A DNA stretch of 64,000 bases from Symbiodinium kawagutii (taxonomy: Eukaryota > Sar > Dinophyceae > Suessiales > Symbiodiniaceae), in the NCBI GenBank assembly GCA_009767595.1, contig VSDK01008982.1:7967-71966 (forward strand). The letters run 5' to 3'. Of the stretch, positions 55,784 through 64,000 are shown piece after piece. Under the pieces are notes generated by a model that saw only the letters and a program-made list of their open reading frames with translations, was not told the DNA's origin and did no database searches. Numbering within the stretch: the stretch's first letter is position 1; each line of letters starts with the position of its first letter. The position numbers and the translations under genes are program-made.

Positions 55784-58700
55784 GTGCGTGTCATGCCTCC
55801 GAATGCTCCCAGCATCATCGACTACACGGACTCCTATGTGCAGGTGCAGTGATTGAACTGTGTTGTGAGACTTGGCCAGCTTGGCCACCATGATGTATGA
55901 GACTTTGGATGCTATGAGTGATCTTGGCCACCATGATGTGTGAGACTTTGGATGCTCTGAACCTGTGACCCCTTCTGATACCTTTATTAAGTGGGGGAGG
56001 CTGTCAGAGTGCGTTTTATTTTTGTACGGTTTGCATGAATGGATGATTCAGAATCTGAGGGAGCAAAAGATGACAACTCCCCAACAGCAGCACATATGCC
56101 TTTGGTTCGAGCATAACATCTTCCGGGAAGAAAGCGTAGTAGCATTCTATTGGCCGCTCCCATGGAAGCTTTTGCAGAACTCCTTCGAAAATACATCCAT
56201 CATGTATACCCACCAATATCCAGTATGGTCATTTAGAAAGAATGTGGAATTCCTTCCATAGAGTATTTGATAATTCGCAACAATCCTTGAAACGAGTATT
56301 CATGAATAGTTCATCATGGTGAGTTAATGACCAACAGCAAACAACAATCATCAATCAATTGTACCTAAGGAAAGCACTCATAAATCCTGGTGACTACCTT
56401 AAGAAAGTATCCTTGAAGATCGGCAGTCCAACCCGGTTAACAGCATCCCATGGCAGGCGATTGAGCGACCCCTGGTGGCCTGGGCGACGTTCTTCTTGAT
56501 CCTGGAAGTGATTCAGTGGATTTTTCTGCGGAAAGCCTCCACAAAGGCACTCTCCAACAGGACGCCAGCCCTGTCAACGCCTTTGATTGGTCAGGGCTGG
56601 GTGAAGATCAGCGATGGGTGCGCACCCAATGGACGACTGTCCGTTGATGGTTGATTCGTTTGGCTTGAAGACTTGAAAGGCTGGGAACTGCCAAAAAAGT
56701 GATTCTAGCGATGATCCAATTGTAGGCCAAACTTGAATGACCCCGAGCATCCCTGAGCCAAGTAGGTACATAGCCGTCGGGGCATCCATCCCTTTGCAAA
56801 AACTATGATCATTGCTGCTAGGAAAAGTAAGTTTTGGGGTACTCTGTTGTGGATGGTGCCCAACCACAGGTCATATCCAACTCATACATTGCATGGAGTT
56901 CCCACAGATGCTAACCAGCGGCAGTGATCGTAAGTTTCTGAAGAGAACTAAAAACTGCACAAACTATGGTGGAAAAAGAAGTGGTAGGCCAGTCCCTGTA
57001 TGGTAGTAGATACATGCGTGTTGCTCATAAATAGGGGTACCCTCAAATATTTCTTTTAAAAATAATCTACAGTAGTAAACCAACCATAACTTTGGGGTAC
57101 CTCATTTTGAGGAAACACCCATAGAGTAGTTGTTTCACCATCATTGTTGATGATTCTCCTCTAGTATTAGCCATTATGAACCACTGTTAACCATCATGAT
57201 CCATCTGGATCACTTCTGTTCTCCTGGCGCGCTCCAGCCCACCTCATTTATCAGCAACCAACCATTTCTGGAGTATGGCTCGAGAAACCACCATATTTTG
57301 TGAGTCGTTTTTCCTGGAGGATCCGCGTGATCGGTCCCTGGATGGTGACCAGGGTCCCAAGGCCGCCCAGCTTCCCCCGGGGTCCAAGGCCAACCCCCCC
57401 CGGCGGAGGATCATCAAATTCATGTCGCGTCTGCGCTGGGTCCTCACCTCCACCTGCATCGGCCTGGCCCTCTTCCGGCTCTCCTCGCGCTGGAAGGAAC
57501 GGCGCAGCCGTGGCAAGGCAGGACCCGGCAAGCACGGCAAGCAGCGCACGGAGGGGCGGTGGACGATGGTTCAGAGGCGATGGAATCTCAATGAAGCGAT
57601 GGTTAATGATTCATGGGTAAATGATTAATGATTAATGAGCCATGGTTAATAGGTTAATAGCAATCTGGTTGGTGGTTTTATTTTTTTTATTATTTTCATC
57701 ATCAGTTACTAACAAATGGTTGGTCGACAAGCATATTTTCATAGGGGTGCTTCAACCACCAACCAGCAATGGTCAATGATTCATGAGCCATGGTGTTTGA
57801 TGCGTCATAATACCCAATGATTTGAGAAGCAATTTAACCATGGTGAATGGTGAATCACCAATGGTTCATGGTGAACCCTGATGCTCTCATTGAATCTGTA
57901 GGCACCAGGTGATGACATGGCCAGGCAGTGATCAGCGACGTCCTGGGCGTGCAAAGCTCTCAGAGAGAGGCGCGGCTCAGCGCCCTGACGATTCTGATGC
58001 AAACCTTCGTGGTCTGTAGCTGGTGGGGAGACCCAGATGGGGAGACCCGCAGCTGCTGCTGGAGGCTGCTGCACTTAGCGCGAGCAGGTTGTTTGAAGTA
58101 CCTGGTAGGCATGGATTGCTATGATGATTCGAGTGAGCAAAGCATAGCGATCGATTGGGGGGGCTAGCCGTTCAAGCGTCGCAAGTGAGCAGGTTTTCAT
58201 CCAAGTCATACCGACATTCTGGGCCCAATTTTCGATGAATTGGTGGTATGACCCCCAAGAAAGAAAGCGGTGATAGCTTTGAATCGAAGTAGCCACCATG
58301 TACAAAGATCAACTATTGGCTAGACCTCTGTTGGTGAAGACAATGAGCATAGTTGAACCATGTCTGCAACAGGAGCGATGGAATAAGCACAGCGGCGCTA
58401 GGCTTGCGTTAGATGTCTGGCATTGAAGAAACCAAGGATGTGTCGAAACAAAGAGAAACAACTGGCTAAGTTTCGATTGAAGAAGATAAGCTGTAGATCA
58501 TAAAGTTGTAACTCCCGCAATTTATTGTATGATTACAGCTTTAGTAAGTCCCTTACAAGATTAGCTGTAGCTCCCTTACATTGTACTGATTGACGCAGTG
58601 GACCATAAACGTCCCGCTGGCCCGTCAAAAACATCAGTTACGGCTCAGACAAATCACGAAACCTTGACGATGATTGAACCAGTATTGACCACATAATGAT

Positions 58701-59503
58701 CAAATTATGGTATGGGTAGAATTGAAGCAATTCTCCAGAAGTATCAACGAGATCCAGCAAAAACCATCGTCAACCAGTCTTAACGAGCATCATCCATGAT
58801 TAGCCATTGAATATCAATCACTATTAGCCACTAGGTACCACTATCAGCCACTATCAGCCACTAGTGACCACTATCAGCCACTGTCAGCCACTCACTATCA
58901 CCCACTATCAGCCACTATCAGCCACTATCAGCCCATAGTATCCACTAGTAACCAATATAAACCACCTATTAACCACTACTACCCGCTAACGCTTGATCAC
59001 TTCGCAACAGCATGGCAGGTGGATCTGGGTACTGGCGATCTGCGGGATCAAAGTGGGTCGCTTGTTGCTGAGCACATCGGTTGGCGCACTGCTGTTGGGT
59101 TTCGTTGGAAGGTGCCACTGGAAGCGCTGCGTTGGGCATTTCTGGTGTGGCCATCGCCACTGTTGCGATGGAAAGGATGGCGTAGCTGGGATGTTTGACA
59201 ATAGCTATGATATACATATTATATATATGTATATGTGTATATATATATATATTTACATATATATATATATAACTCACAAAACGTATACCAGCTCTAAACT
59301 GATATTACATAGACAGATAGTCGATATTACATCCATATTACATCCATATAGATCGCGACTGTAACTTGTTCATCAGAACACCTCCCTAAGCACGTCGCGC
59401 CAGGGACGTGCTGTCCAACATGCTGAGTTGCCTGGTGATCTACTTGACGCAGCCTTTTGCGCAGGGCGATTGGATCACCTTGGAGCAGGGCCAGGACGGG
59501 GGA
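55784..59503 (+). CDS. MscS-family mechanosensitive ion channel, six exons, 3' end missing
   Basis: Exons fit in phase: 55,784-55,843; 56,457-56,546; 57,320-57,517; 57,925-58,011; 59,011-59,111; 59,404-59,503. The first five junction halves are phase 0, and the split arginine codon AG|G joins exons five and six. They encode transmembrane segments (LVAWATFFLILEVIQWIFL; LRWVLTSTCIGLALF; ALTILMQTFV plus IWVLAICGI), then the pore helix VGRLLLSTSVGALLLGFVG and the family signature RDVLSNMLSC...QPFAQGDWITLEQGQDG. Pore helix followed by PF-x(3)-DWI is diagnostic of MscS/MSL channels, which open under membrane tension and release osmolytes. Two donors are GC with AG|GC repeats; others are GT. The start of exon three may lie slightly upstream, and a tiny exon near 56,908 is possible. 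The rest of the beta domain is not seen; a LINE follows directly. Upstream exons (54,319, 55,249) may belong. Confidence 0.72.
55965..56261 (+). CDS. open island inside the channel gene, status unclear
   Basis: Open for 98 codons (KWGRLSECVLFLYGLHEWMI...). Another frame contains DDSESEGAKDDNSPTAAH and MEAFAELLRKYIHHVYPPIS. It lies in the intron between the first two channel exons, which join in phase without it, so it is either an alternative exon or chance. Confidence 0.2.
   Translation: MTPSDTFIKWGRLSECVLFLYGLHEWMIQNLREQKMTTPQQQHICLWFEHNIFREESVVAFYWPLPWKLLQNSFENTSIMYTHQYPVWSFRKNVEFLP
57021..57117. mobile_element. about 100-bp TIR element, family A, opposite orientation
   Basis: TTGCTCATAAATAGGGGTAC... 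to ...GGGGTACCTCATTTTGAGG. Lies in the intron between channel exons two and three. Confidence 0.6.
57665..57766. mobile_element. about 105-bp TIR element, family C, copy 2
   Basis: CTGGTTGGTGGTT to AACCACCAACCAG-like end (tcaaccaccaaccag), in the intron between channel exons three and four. Confidence 0.6.
58815..58940. repeat. 10-bp tandem repeat (CCACTATCAG)
   Basis: About ten imperfect units of CCACTATCAG in the channel intron. Confidence 0.8.
59217..59275. repeat. TA-rich microsatellite
   Basis: (TATA/GTATA)n in the last visible intron of the channel gene. A second such cluster is at 59,600-59,712. Confidence 0.85.
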
Positions 59504-60242
59504 GTTGGTTTTTTTCTCCAGGAGCCTCTGCGAGGAATGTCTCGGCTTTGTAGAAAAGGATGGGTGACCATATGTCGTTAAGGAATCTCAGGGGGATATC
59601 TATATGTATATCTATACCTATGTATTTATTTATTCATATGATTTATTTATTCATATATTTACATATATATATATACATATTTTTACATATGTATATATAT
59701 ATATATATATTTTTTTTTATTTTTTTTTTAAACAAGCGTTTGGCTCCGACGCCTGTGGGGAGTGGCCCCCCCCACTGGTGTTCTAGCTACAACCTTAGCG
59801 GGAACGGGACCCGCGGGCGGTGCGCCATATACCACTGCCTTGCACCTTTGTGTGCCTCGGATTTCAGGTTGGAGGTTAACCTGCCCTTGAGGGAAAACCT
59901 CGTCTTGGCACGCTCCTGGTCTAGCTGTCATTCGATTGGCCTACACTGGGACGTGCATATTTATTCTTGTTGGCTGCTCATTGTGTATGAGGTGGACCAG
60001 CAGTTTGATACTTCTTTGCTTGGTGATCCCAGGTCAGCGTGATTACGCCTGCACAGAGGCGCCGGGAAAGAAGACTTCGATCAGTGGGCAGGCGCCTGCT
60101 CTGGCTCAATCGTACTGGACAGGTACGGTTGCATTGGGTCAAGAAGCAGAGCATCGCACAGCGGTTGCAGCGACATCACTCCGCCGACCCTGTACACCTT
60201 GCCTCACTGGTAGACCATTGTCCTCGACCTTCCACTGCAACG

Positions 60243-61427
60243 ATGGAGAAGCCACCAGCATGGAAGTGTGCGGCTTGCCGCAGAGTTGTGAGCGGCATGG
60301 ACGACAAGTGCAATCAGTGTTATACCCATTGGAGCCTCTGCTACGATCCGGCATTCCAACCTCCACCGAGACAGCCTGCTCGAGCTGCCAAGAATTGGTG
60401 GGAACAGGAACCAACACAGCAGGAAGGTGCTCGACCTCGTTCGCACACCCCTCGAGATCGCAAGCCCAAGGGGAAACCACAGACACCGAAGACTCCTCGA
60501 TATCACGAAGGAGCTCAGGGCCATGGCAAGAAAGGGAAGGGCAAATCCAAGGACTCCGATGTGGAGTTGATTCAAGAATTGCCACCCAAAGGAAAGGGTG
60601 CTCCTCAGTTGAATCCTTTCTCTCACAATGTGCTCACACCGTTCACACAGTATCGCACAGATGGTGGGTACCATGCGGCTTTCGGTGCCCCACCACCATG
60701 GATGCCAACAGACCCTGGACCTTCTGTTCCAGCCCCGGCTCCCACTGTCGACAAGGAGTTGTTGGCGGCAGTAAGGGCCACGTATCCAGATGCGAGCTCC
60801 ATGCCCGCAGCAATCAGAGAAGCCGTGGAACGAACAACAGTTGTGTCCTCCAAGCAATTGACAACGGATTTGCATCGTGCTGCAGCGGCCATGGGCAAGG
60901 CCAGGAAAGCTGTTCAGGATCCCCAACAGGCCAAGCTTCGTCATCGCACTCTATGGGCTTCTCACCTTCAGCAGGCATTGACAGCTTGGCAGGAGCAGAT
61001 CAAGTCTTTCAATACCACGCAGAGCGAATATGCCCAGAAGCTTTGCCGTGCCCGTGCAGAGCTGCAAAGTGCTCACGACTGGGTTCAGGAATTGAACGTG
61101 CAGGCGAAGGCACAGGATCTGAAACCTGTCGATGCTGCAGTGGAGGAGGGGGACCTTGAAGATCCAGCCGAGCTTCAACCCGAAAAGGTTGCGGAACTCC
61201 TTCGGCAGAAATTGGTGGAGTGCGTCAACATGACTGGTCTTGCTGGCAAAGATACCGAACAAGTGGACCTGACGGAAGACGATCCCGAGACCCGTCGCAA
61301 AAGGGGACGATCCGAAGAAGCAGCCCCATCGGCAGCTCCGTCGGCACCAAAGGCGCCCTCACTGCAGGCCGAGGTGCCAGCAGAACCACCTCCAAGAGCC
61401 GATGCAGATATGCAGCCATCCTCGTGA
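60243..61427 (+). CDS. LINE ORF1 protein with RanBP2-type zinc finger
   Basis: The first ATG in the long frame is at 60,243 (MEKPPAWKCAACRR...); the frame is open upstream to 60,039 without an ATG. Residues 6-25 contain W-x-C-x2-C-x10-C-x2-C, the RanBP2 zinc finger pattern. A basic Lys/Gly/Pro-rich stretch follows, then a helical Ala/Gln/Glu-rich region likely to form coiled coils, and an acidic tail. This suits an RNA-binding ORF1 protein that packages the LINE transcript. The stop TGA at 61,425 overlaps the open frame of ORF2. Confidence 0.7.
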   Translation: MEKPPAWKCAACRRVVSGMDDKCNQCYTHWSLCYDPAFQPPPRQPARAAKNWWEQEPTQQEGARPRSHTPRDRKPKGKPQTPKTPRYHEGAQGHGKKGKGKSKDSDVELIQELPPKGKGAPQLNPFSHNVLTPFTQYRTDGGYHAAFGAPPPWMPTDPGPSVPAPAPTVDKELLAAVRATYPDASSMPAAIREAVERTTVVSSKQLTTDLHRAAAAMGKARKAVQDPQQAKLRHRTLWASHLQQALTAWQEQIKSFNTTQSEYAQKLCRARAELQSAHDWVQELNVQAKAQDLKPVDAAVEEGDLEDPAELQPEKVAELLRQKLVECVNMTGLAGKDTEQVDLTEDDPETRRKRGRSEEAAPSAAPSAPKAPSLQAEVPAEPPPRADADMQPSS

Positions 61428-61483
61428 TCCTTGGTAGTACTTTTCGTTGTCCTGTGGCTGGAAATGGAGAGTATGAGCCTGCC

Positions 61484-64000
61484 ATGATCACCAAGTGTCT
61501 GCGTTTTCAAGGAGTTGAGGCCTATGACGTGTGGGATGATCATCCACGTTGTGCAGCAGGCTCCTTTACACGGACACCTTTCAATCCTCTCATTGAATGT
61601 CATTCGATTGAACGAGAAGATGATTGCTTGTTTCCATGGCAAGCAATTCATAATGCCAATATGCTCAGATGGGAAATTGATGTTTCAGACATTGCTGATG
61701 GATCTTGTGAATCTGGAGATCTGTGCGATCCGCTGTCCATTGGGGCCGTGTTGATCCCAGACTCCTTGTATTCATTCCCAGGCACTTGCGATCCGCTGTC
61801 CGGTGAGGCCGTGTTGATCCAGTGCCCTGGTGATTCTCTTCATGTGAGTCAAGATGACTGCCATGATGTTGAACCAATTCTGATCGATGATGATGATTGT
61901 TTTTCGTACATGCAGGTCCCATCGTCCAATCCTCCCTCTGAGGATGGTTCTGGATATTCACCTGATGCCAGTGATATGCCTCGAACTGACAGCAGTCCGG
62001 TGTCCAGCGATCAATTGACTCAGGTACCTCCCGAGGGATTGCATAGTACATTCTTCCACCAGCTTGGACATTCGTTTGCACATGCCCAAACCACTTGGAG
62101 GAATTGGGAAGAGCTTCTTCATGCTGCGGCTTTTCACTCACGATTGCCGGTTCATGATGTGATAGCTGCGTACCATGTTCATGGACTTCCTGCTGGGATC
62201 CCTGATCATTCGGAAGTTATAATAGTTCATGCGATTGGAGACAAGCCCCCCACTTCGAATCGCAAACACATCCTGCTGGAGCTTGGACTCTATGACATGC
62301 ATGTTTTTAGCCCAGGTGGACCCAATCCGCAAATTGATCGTTCGGTCATCTTGGTTGAACCTTGGATGACTCGGAGTCAGTTCTGCCTTCACATTGGGTT
62401 GACTTCGCTCCCTGTGGCACAACAATCACAGATTTTGATTCATGTCAATGATGAGCTTTGGAAATCCCAAGACCCTAGCGTGCATGAGTTCGTCTCTGGT
62501 GATCATGTTCGTGTGCATGTACCACCTTCTCGACCATTGCATTGTGATGTACACTCCCAAGCACCTTCACACCCTTCGAACATTACGCCCACGGTCAGCT
62601 TTGTCGCCATTCCGCCGACGCAAGAACATGAGCAGGATGTGGCTTTCCCTGCACTGCAATCGCTGAACCCTGGGATCACTGTCAATACGTGGTTTGTTAA
62701 CCATCGTATGCACCGCTCCTGTCTCGTCCCCAGACCATTCGCTGTGCATCGATTGGGAGCAGCTGTGACTCAAGAGCTGTGCCACCTCTGGAGTGATTTG
62801 TGTGACTCCTCACTGGACTTGAAAGTGACCCGCATTCGAGCTTTGCATATTGACAATCTACGTCCGATCTTCCAGGGACGAATTAATTTCATCCTGGAGC
62901 AGGAAGTTTTTGCAGGCAGGACTGCTGGAATTGTCAGTGTTTTGCAGCATGGCATGCATCATGTTGGCATACCGGTGCAAGCGCTTTCTTTGCCCCATGC
63001 AGTTAATGGCGACATTATCCAGGAGATGGCCAGTGTCAAGCTGCATTGCCATCGGAGCCACTCATGTGTCACTCTTCAAGATCAGGTTCCAATAGATGAT
63101 GTGGTGCGTACCCCAACTGAGAGCGGCTCGTATTACACAGTCCAGCCCCTCAGTCAAGTGTGGACCACCACGGTTGAGATGCAGCCTGCGGTTGATCTTG
63201 CCCATTTGATGCAGTTGTCCACTTCCAGCCAGTCAGCCAGCAGCCGTGAACCGACTCATGTTGATGTCCTGGTACAACAGGATGGTTACTCAATCTCCTT
63301 CATTCGCCCTCGTGAATTCTCCCAGGTTTGGACAGCCTTTGCTGCAACAGAGCTGCTTGAGGAGGGCCCCGTGGCCTATTTCCAATCATTCTATGTGCAC
63401 GGCACCAGCCACCAGGTATGCATGCGAGGACGAGCTGCGCGCCTCCATGATTCGTTTAGTGCCTGGCATGAAGAATTGGTCTCAGTCTGGTCGGATCATT
63501 TAGTTCCAGGGGAACCTGCTTGGGCTTTGCTGGTTCACCCTCGACCTCCCATGGGAGTCAATGAAGGACGAGCCGGACACGTTATCCTTATGCAGGCTGT
63601 CTCTGATGCATCACCTGTGTACCACCTCTCAGAATATGGTGACAGTCACAGTATCTACTACAGTGTGCAGTGTGCCCCACCCCTGCTCACTCGTGAACAC
63701 ATCCTGAGAGATGCTGGTAGATGGGAGGATTGTGAATTGCCTTCATATCAGTGCCGCATCTGGCACTATGGGGAGGAGGTGCGCCATCAAGCTATTCCCA
63801 GTCATCATGGACTTGGTTTGGTCTTGCATGTGAAGAGAGATGATGAACCTCAGGTAGGACATGGCATCATTTCTGTACATGGTCCTGCTCTCGTCCATGC
63901 CACTGATGACCTGCGGACTAGCCCTCTTGATCATCATGAGGACTCGCGTGATCGTTCAGCGTCGCCATCATGTTCTAGTTCAGCCTTTCATTATCCTGCC
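61484..64000 (+). CDS. LINE ORF2 N-terminal part (open at window edge)
   Basis: I translated this frame by eye and found no stop from about 61,400 to the edge; the first ATG is at 61,484 (MITKCLRFQGVEAYDVWDD), giving 839 codons in the window. It is offset from ORF1 and overlaps its end, so reinitiation or frameshifting is likely. It contains an internal repeat (CDPLSIGAVLIP / CDPLSGEAVLIQ) and is rich in His, Ser and Asp, with no endonuclease or reverse transcriptase motif yet. Assignment to ORF2 rests on position after ORF1 and the unbroken length. Confidence 0.6.
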   Translation, partial: MITKCLRFQGVEAYDVWDDHPRCAAGSFTRTPFNPLIECHSIEREDDCLFPWQAIHNANMLRWEIDVSDIADGSCESGDLCDPLSIGAVLIPDSLYSFPGTCDPLSGEAVLIQCPGDSLHVSQDDCHDVEPILIDDDDCFSYMQVPSSNPPSEDGSGYSPDASDMPRTDSSPVSSDQLTQVPPEGLHSTFFHQLGHSFAHAQTTWRNWEELLHAAAFHSRLPVHDVIAAYHVHGLPAGIPDHSEVIIVHAIGDKPPTSNRKHILLELGLYDMHVFSPGGPNPQIDRSVILVEPWMTRSQFCLHIGLTSLPVAQQSQILIHVNDELWKSQDPSVHEFVSGDHVRVHVPPSRPLHCDVHSQAPSHPSNITPTVSFVAIPPTQEHEQDVAFPALQSLNPGITVNTWFVNHRMHRSCLVPRPFAVHRLGAAVTQELCHLWSDLCDSSLDLKVTRIRALHIDNLRPIFQGRINFILEQEVFAGRTAGIVSVLQHGMHHVGIPVQALSLPHAVNGDIIQEMASVKLHCHRSHSCVTLQDQVPIDDVVRTPTESGSYYTVQPLSQVWTTTVEMQPAVDLAHLMQLSTSSQSASSREPTHVDVLVQQDGYSISFIRPREFSQVWTAFAATELLEEGPVAYFQSFYVHGTSHQVCMRGRAARLHDSFSAWHEELVSVWSDHLVPGEPAWALLVHPRPPMGVNEGRAGHVILMQAVSDASPVYHLSEYGDSHSIYYSVQCAPPLLTREHILRDAGRWEDCELPSYQCRIWHYGEEVRHQAIPSHHGLGLVLHVKRDDEPQVGHGIISVHGPALVHATDDLRTSPLDHHEDSRDRSASPSCSSSAFHYPA

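Larger units (their letters stand above)
59731..64000 (+). mobile_element. LINE-type non-LTR retrotransposon, 5' part
   Basis: After AT- and T-rich sequence, composition changes sharply at 'aacaagcgtttggctccgac' into a GC-rich 5' leader. ORF1 and a long ORF2 follow on the plus strand and the element runs off the window. No LTR is present, and the two-ORF layout with a zinc-finger ORF1 fits LINE elements seen in dinoflagellates. Endonuclease and reverse transcriptase are not reached within the window. The exact 5' end and target duplication cannot be fixed from one side. Confidence 0.7.

Noticed and set aside
59936-61159. 407-codon plus-strand frame
   Set aside because: It is a shadow of LINE ORF1: the overlapping frame carries the zinc finger and the protein-like composition.

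Overview
The window looks like nuclear DNA of a dinoflagellate, probably of the Symbiodiniaceae type. This is an inference from genome style; I ran no search. The signs are sparse genes in long non-coding stretches, introns with GC donors and AG|GC repeats at both ends, copia elements with the polyprotein layout typical of these algae, a LINE whose ORF1 carries a RanBP2-type zinc finger, many microsatellites, and a selenoprotein using UGA.

Layout. Bases 1-7,700 hold no gene I can recognise. Most of this (878-5,310) is one copy of a 4.4-5.1 kb segmental duplication whose second copy lies at 23,842-28,915. From 7,735 to 18,277 (+) there is a secreted protein gene: signal peptide, degenerate EF-hand loop, PI-PLC X-like phosphodiesterase domain and four hevein-type chitin-binding domains. 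It has one frameshift near 9,660. I infer a 7.4 kb phase-0 GC-AG intron (10,547-17,923). Inside that intron, on the minus strand, sits a complete 5,173-bp Ty1/copia-type element (11,968-17,140) with identical 170-bp LTRs and a 5-bp target duplication. It has lost its reverse transcriptase and carries a cytosine-methyltransferase-like domain between protease and integrase. Bases 18,278-23,841 show nothing recognisable.

At 29,022-30,683 (+) is the most interesting gene. It is a single open frame interrupted only by two in-frame TGA codons, encoding a degenerate ubiquitin-like domain, a near-canonical ubiquitin ending in Gly-Gly, a helical linker, and an iodothyronine-deiodinase-like thioredoxin fold. 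The second TGA sits exactly at the family's selenocysteine position, and a possible (imperfect) SECIS lies about 40 bases after the stop.

From about 35 kb to 59.5 kb the plus strand carries short GC-rich coding islands separated by introns full of short inverted-repeat elements and microsatellites. The best-resolved part is an MscS-family mechanosensitive channel, with six exons whose phases fit together between 55,784 and 59,503. Islands between 35 and 55 kb are probably exons of one or more further genes, but their frames are not settled. A 1.35-kb array of 12/24-bp repeats, a 40-bp repeat and an assembly gap (43,102-43,192) lie in this part. The right end (about 59,731 to the edge) is a LINE with ORF1 and the first 839 codons of an ORF2 that runs off the window. 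It lies just after the last visible MscS exon.

The recurring theme is mobile DNA living in introns: a young copia element in the phospholipase gene, a LINE next to the channel gene, and at least three families of roughly 100-bp terminal-inverted-repeat elements, one of which repeatedly starts at a potential 5' splice site.
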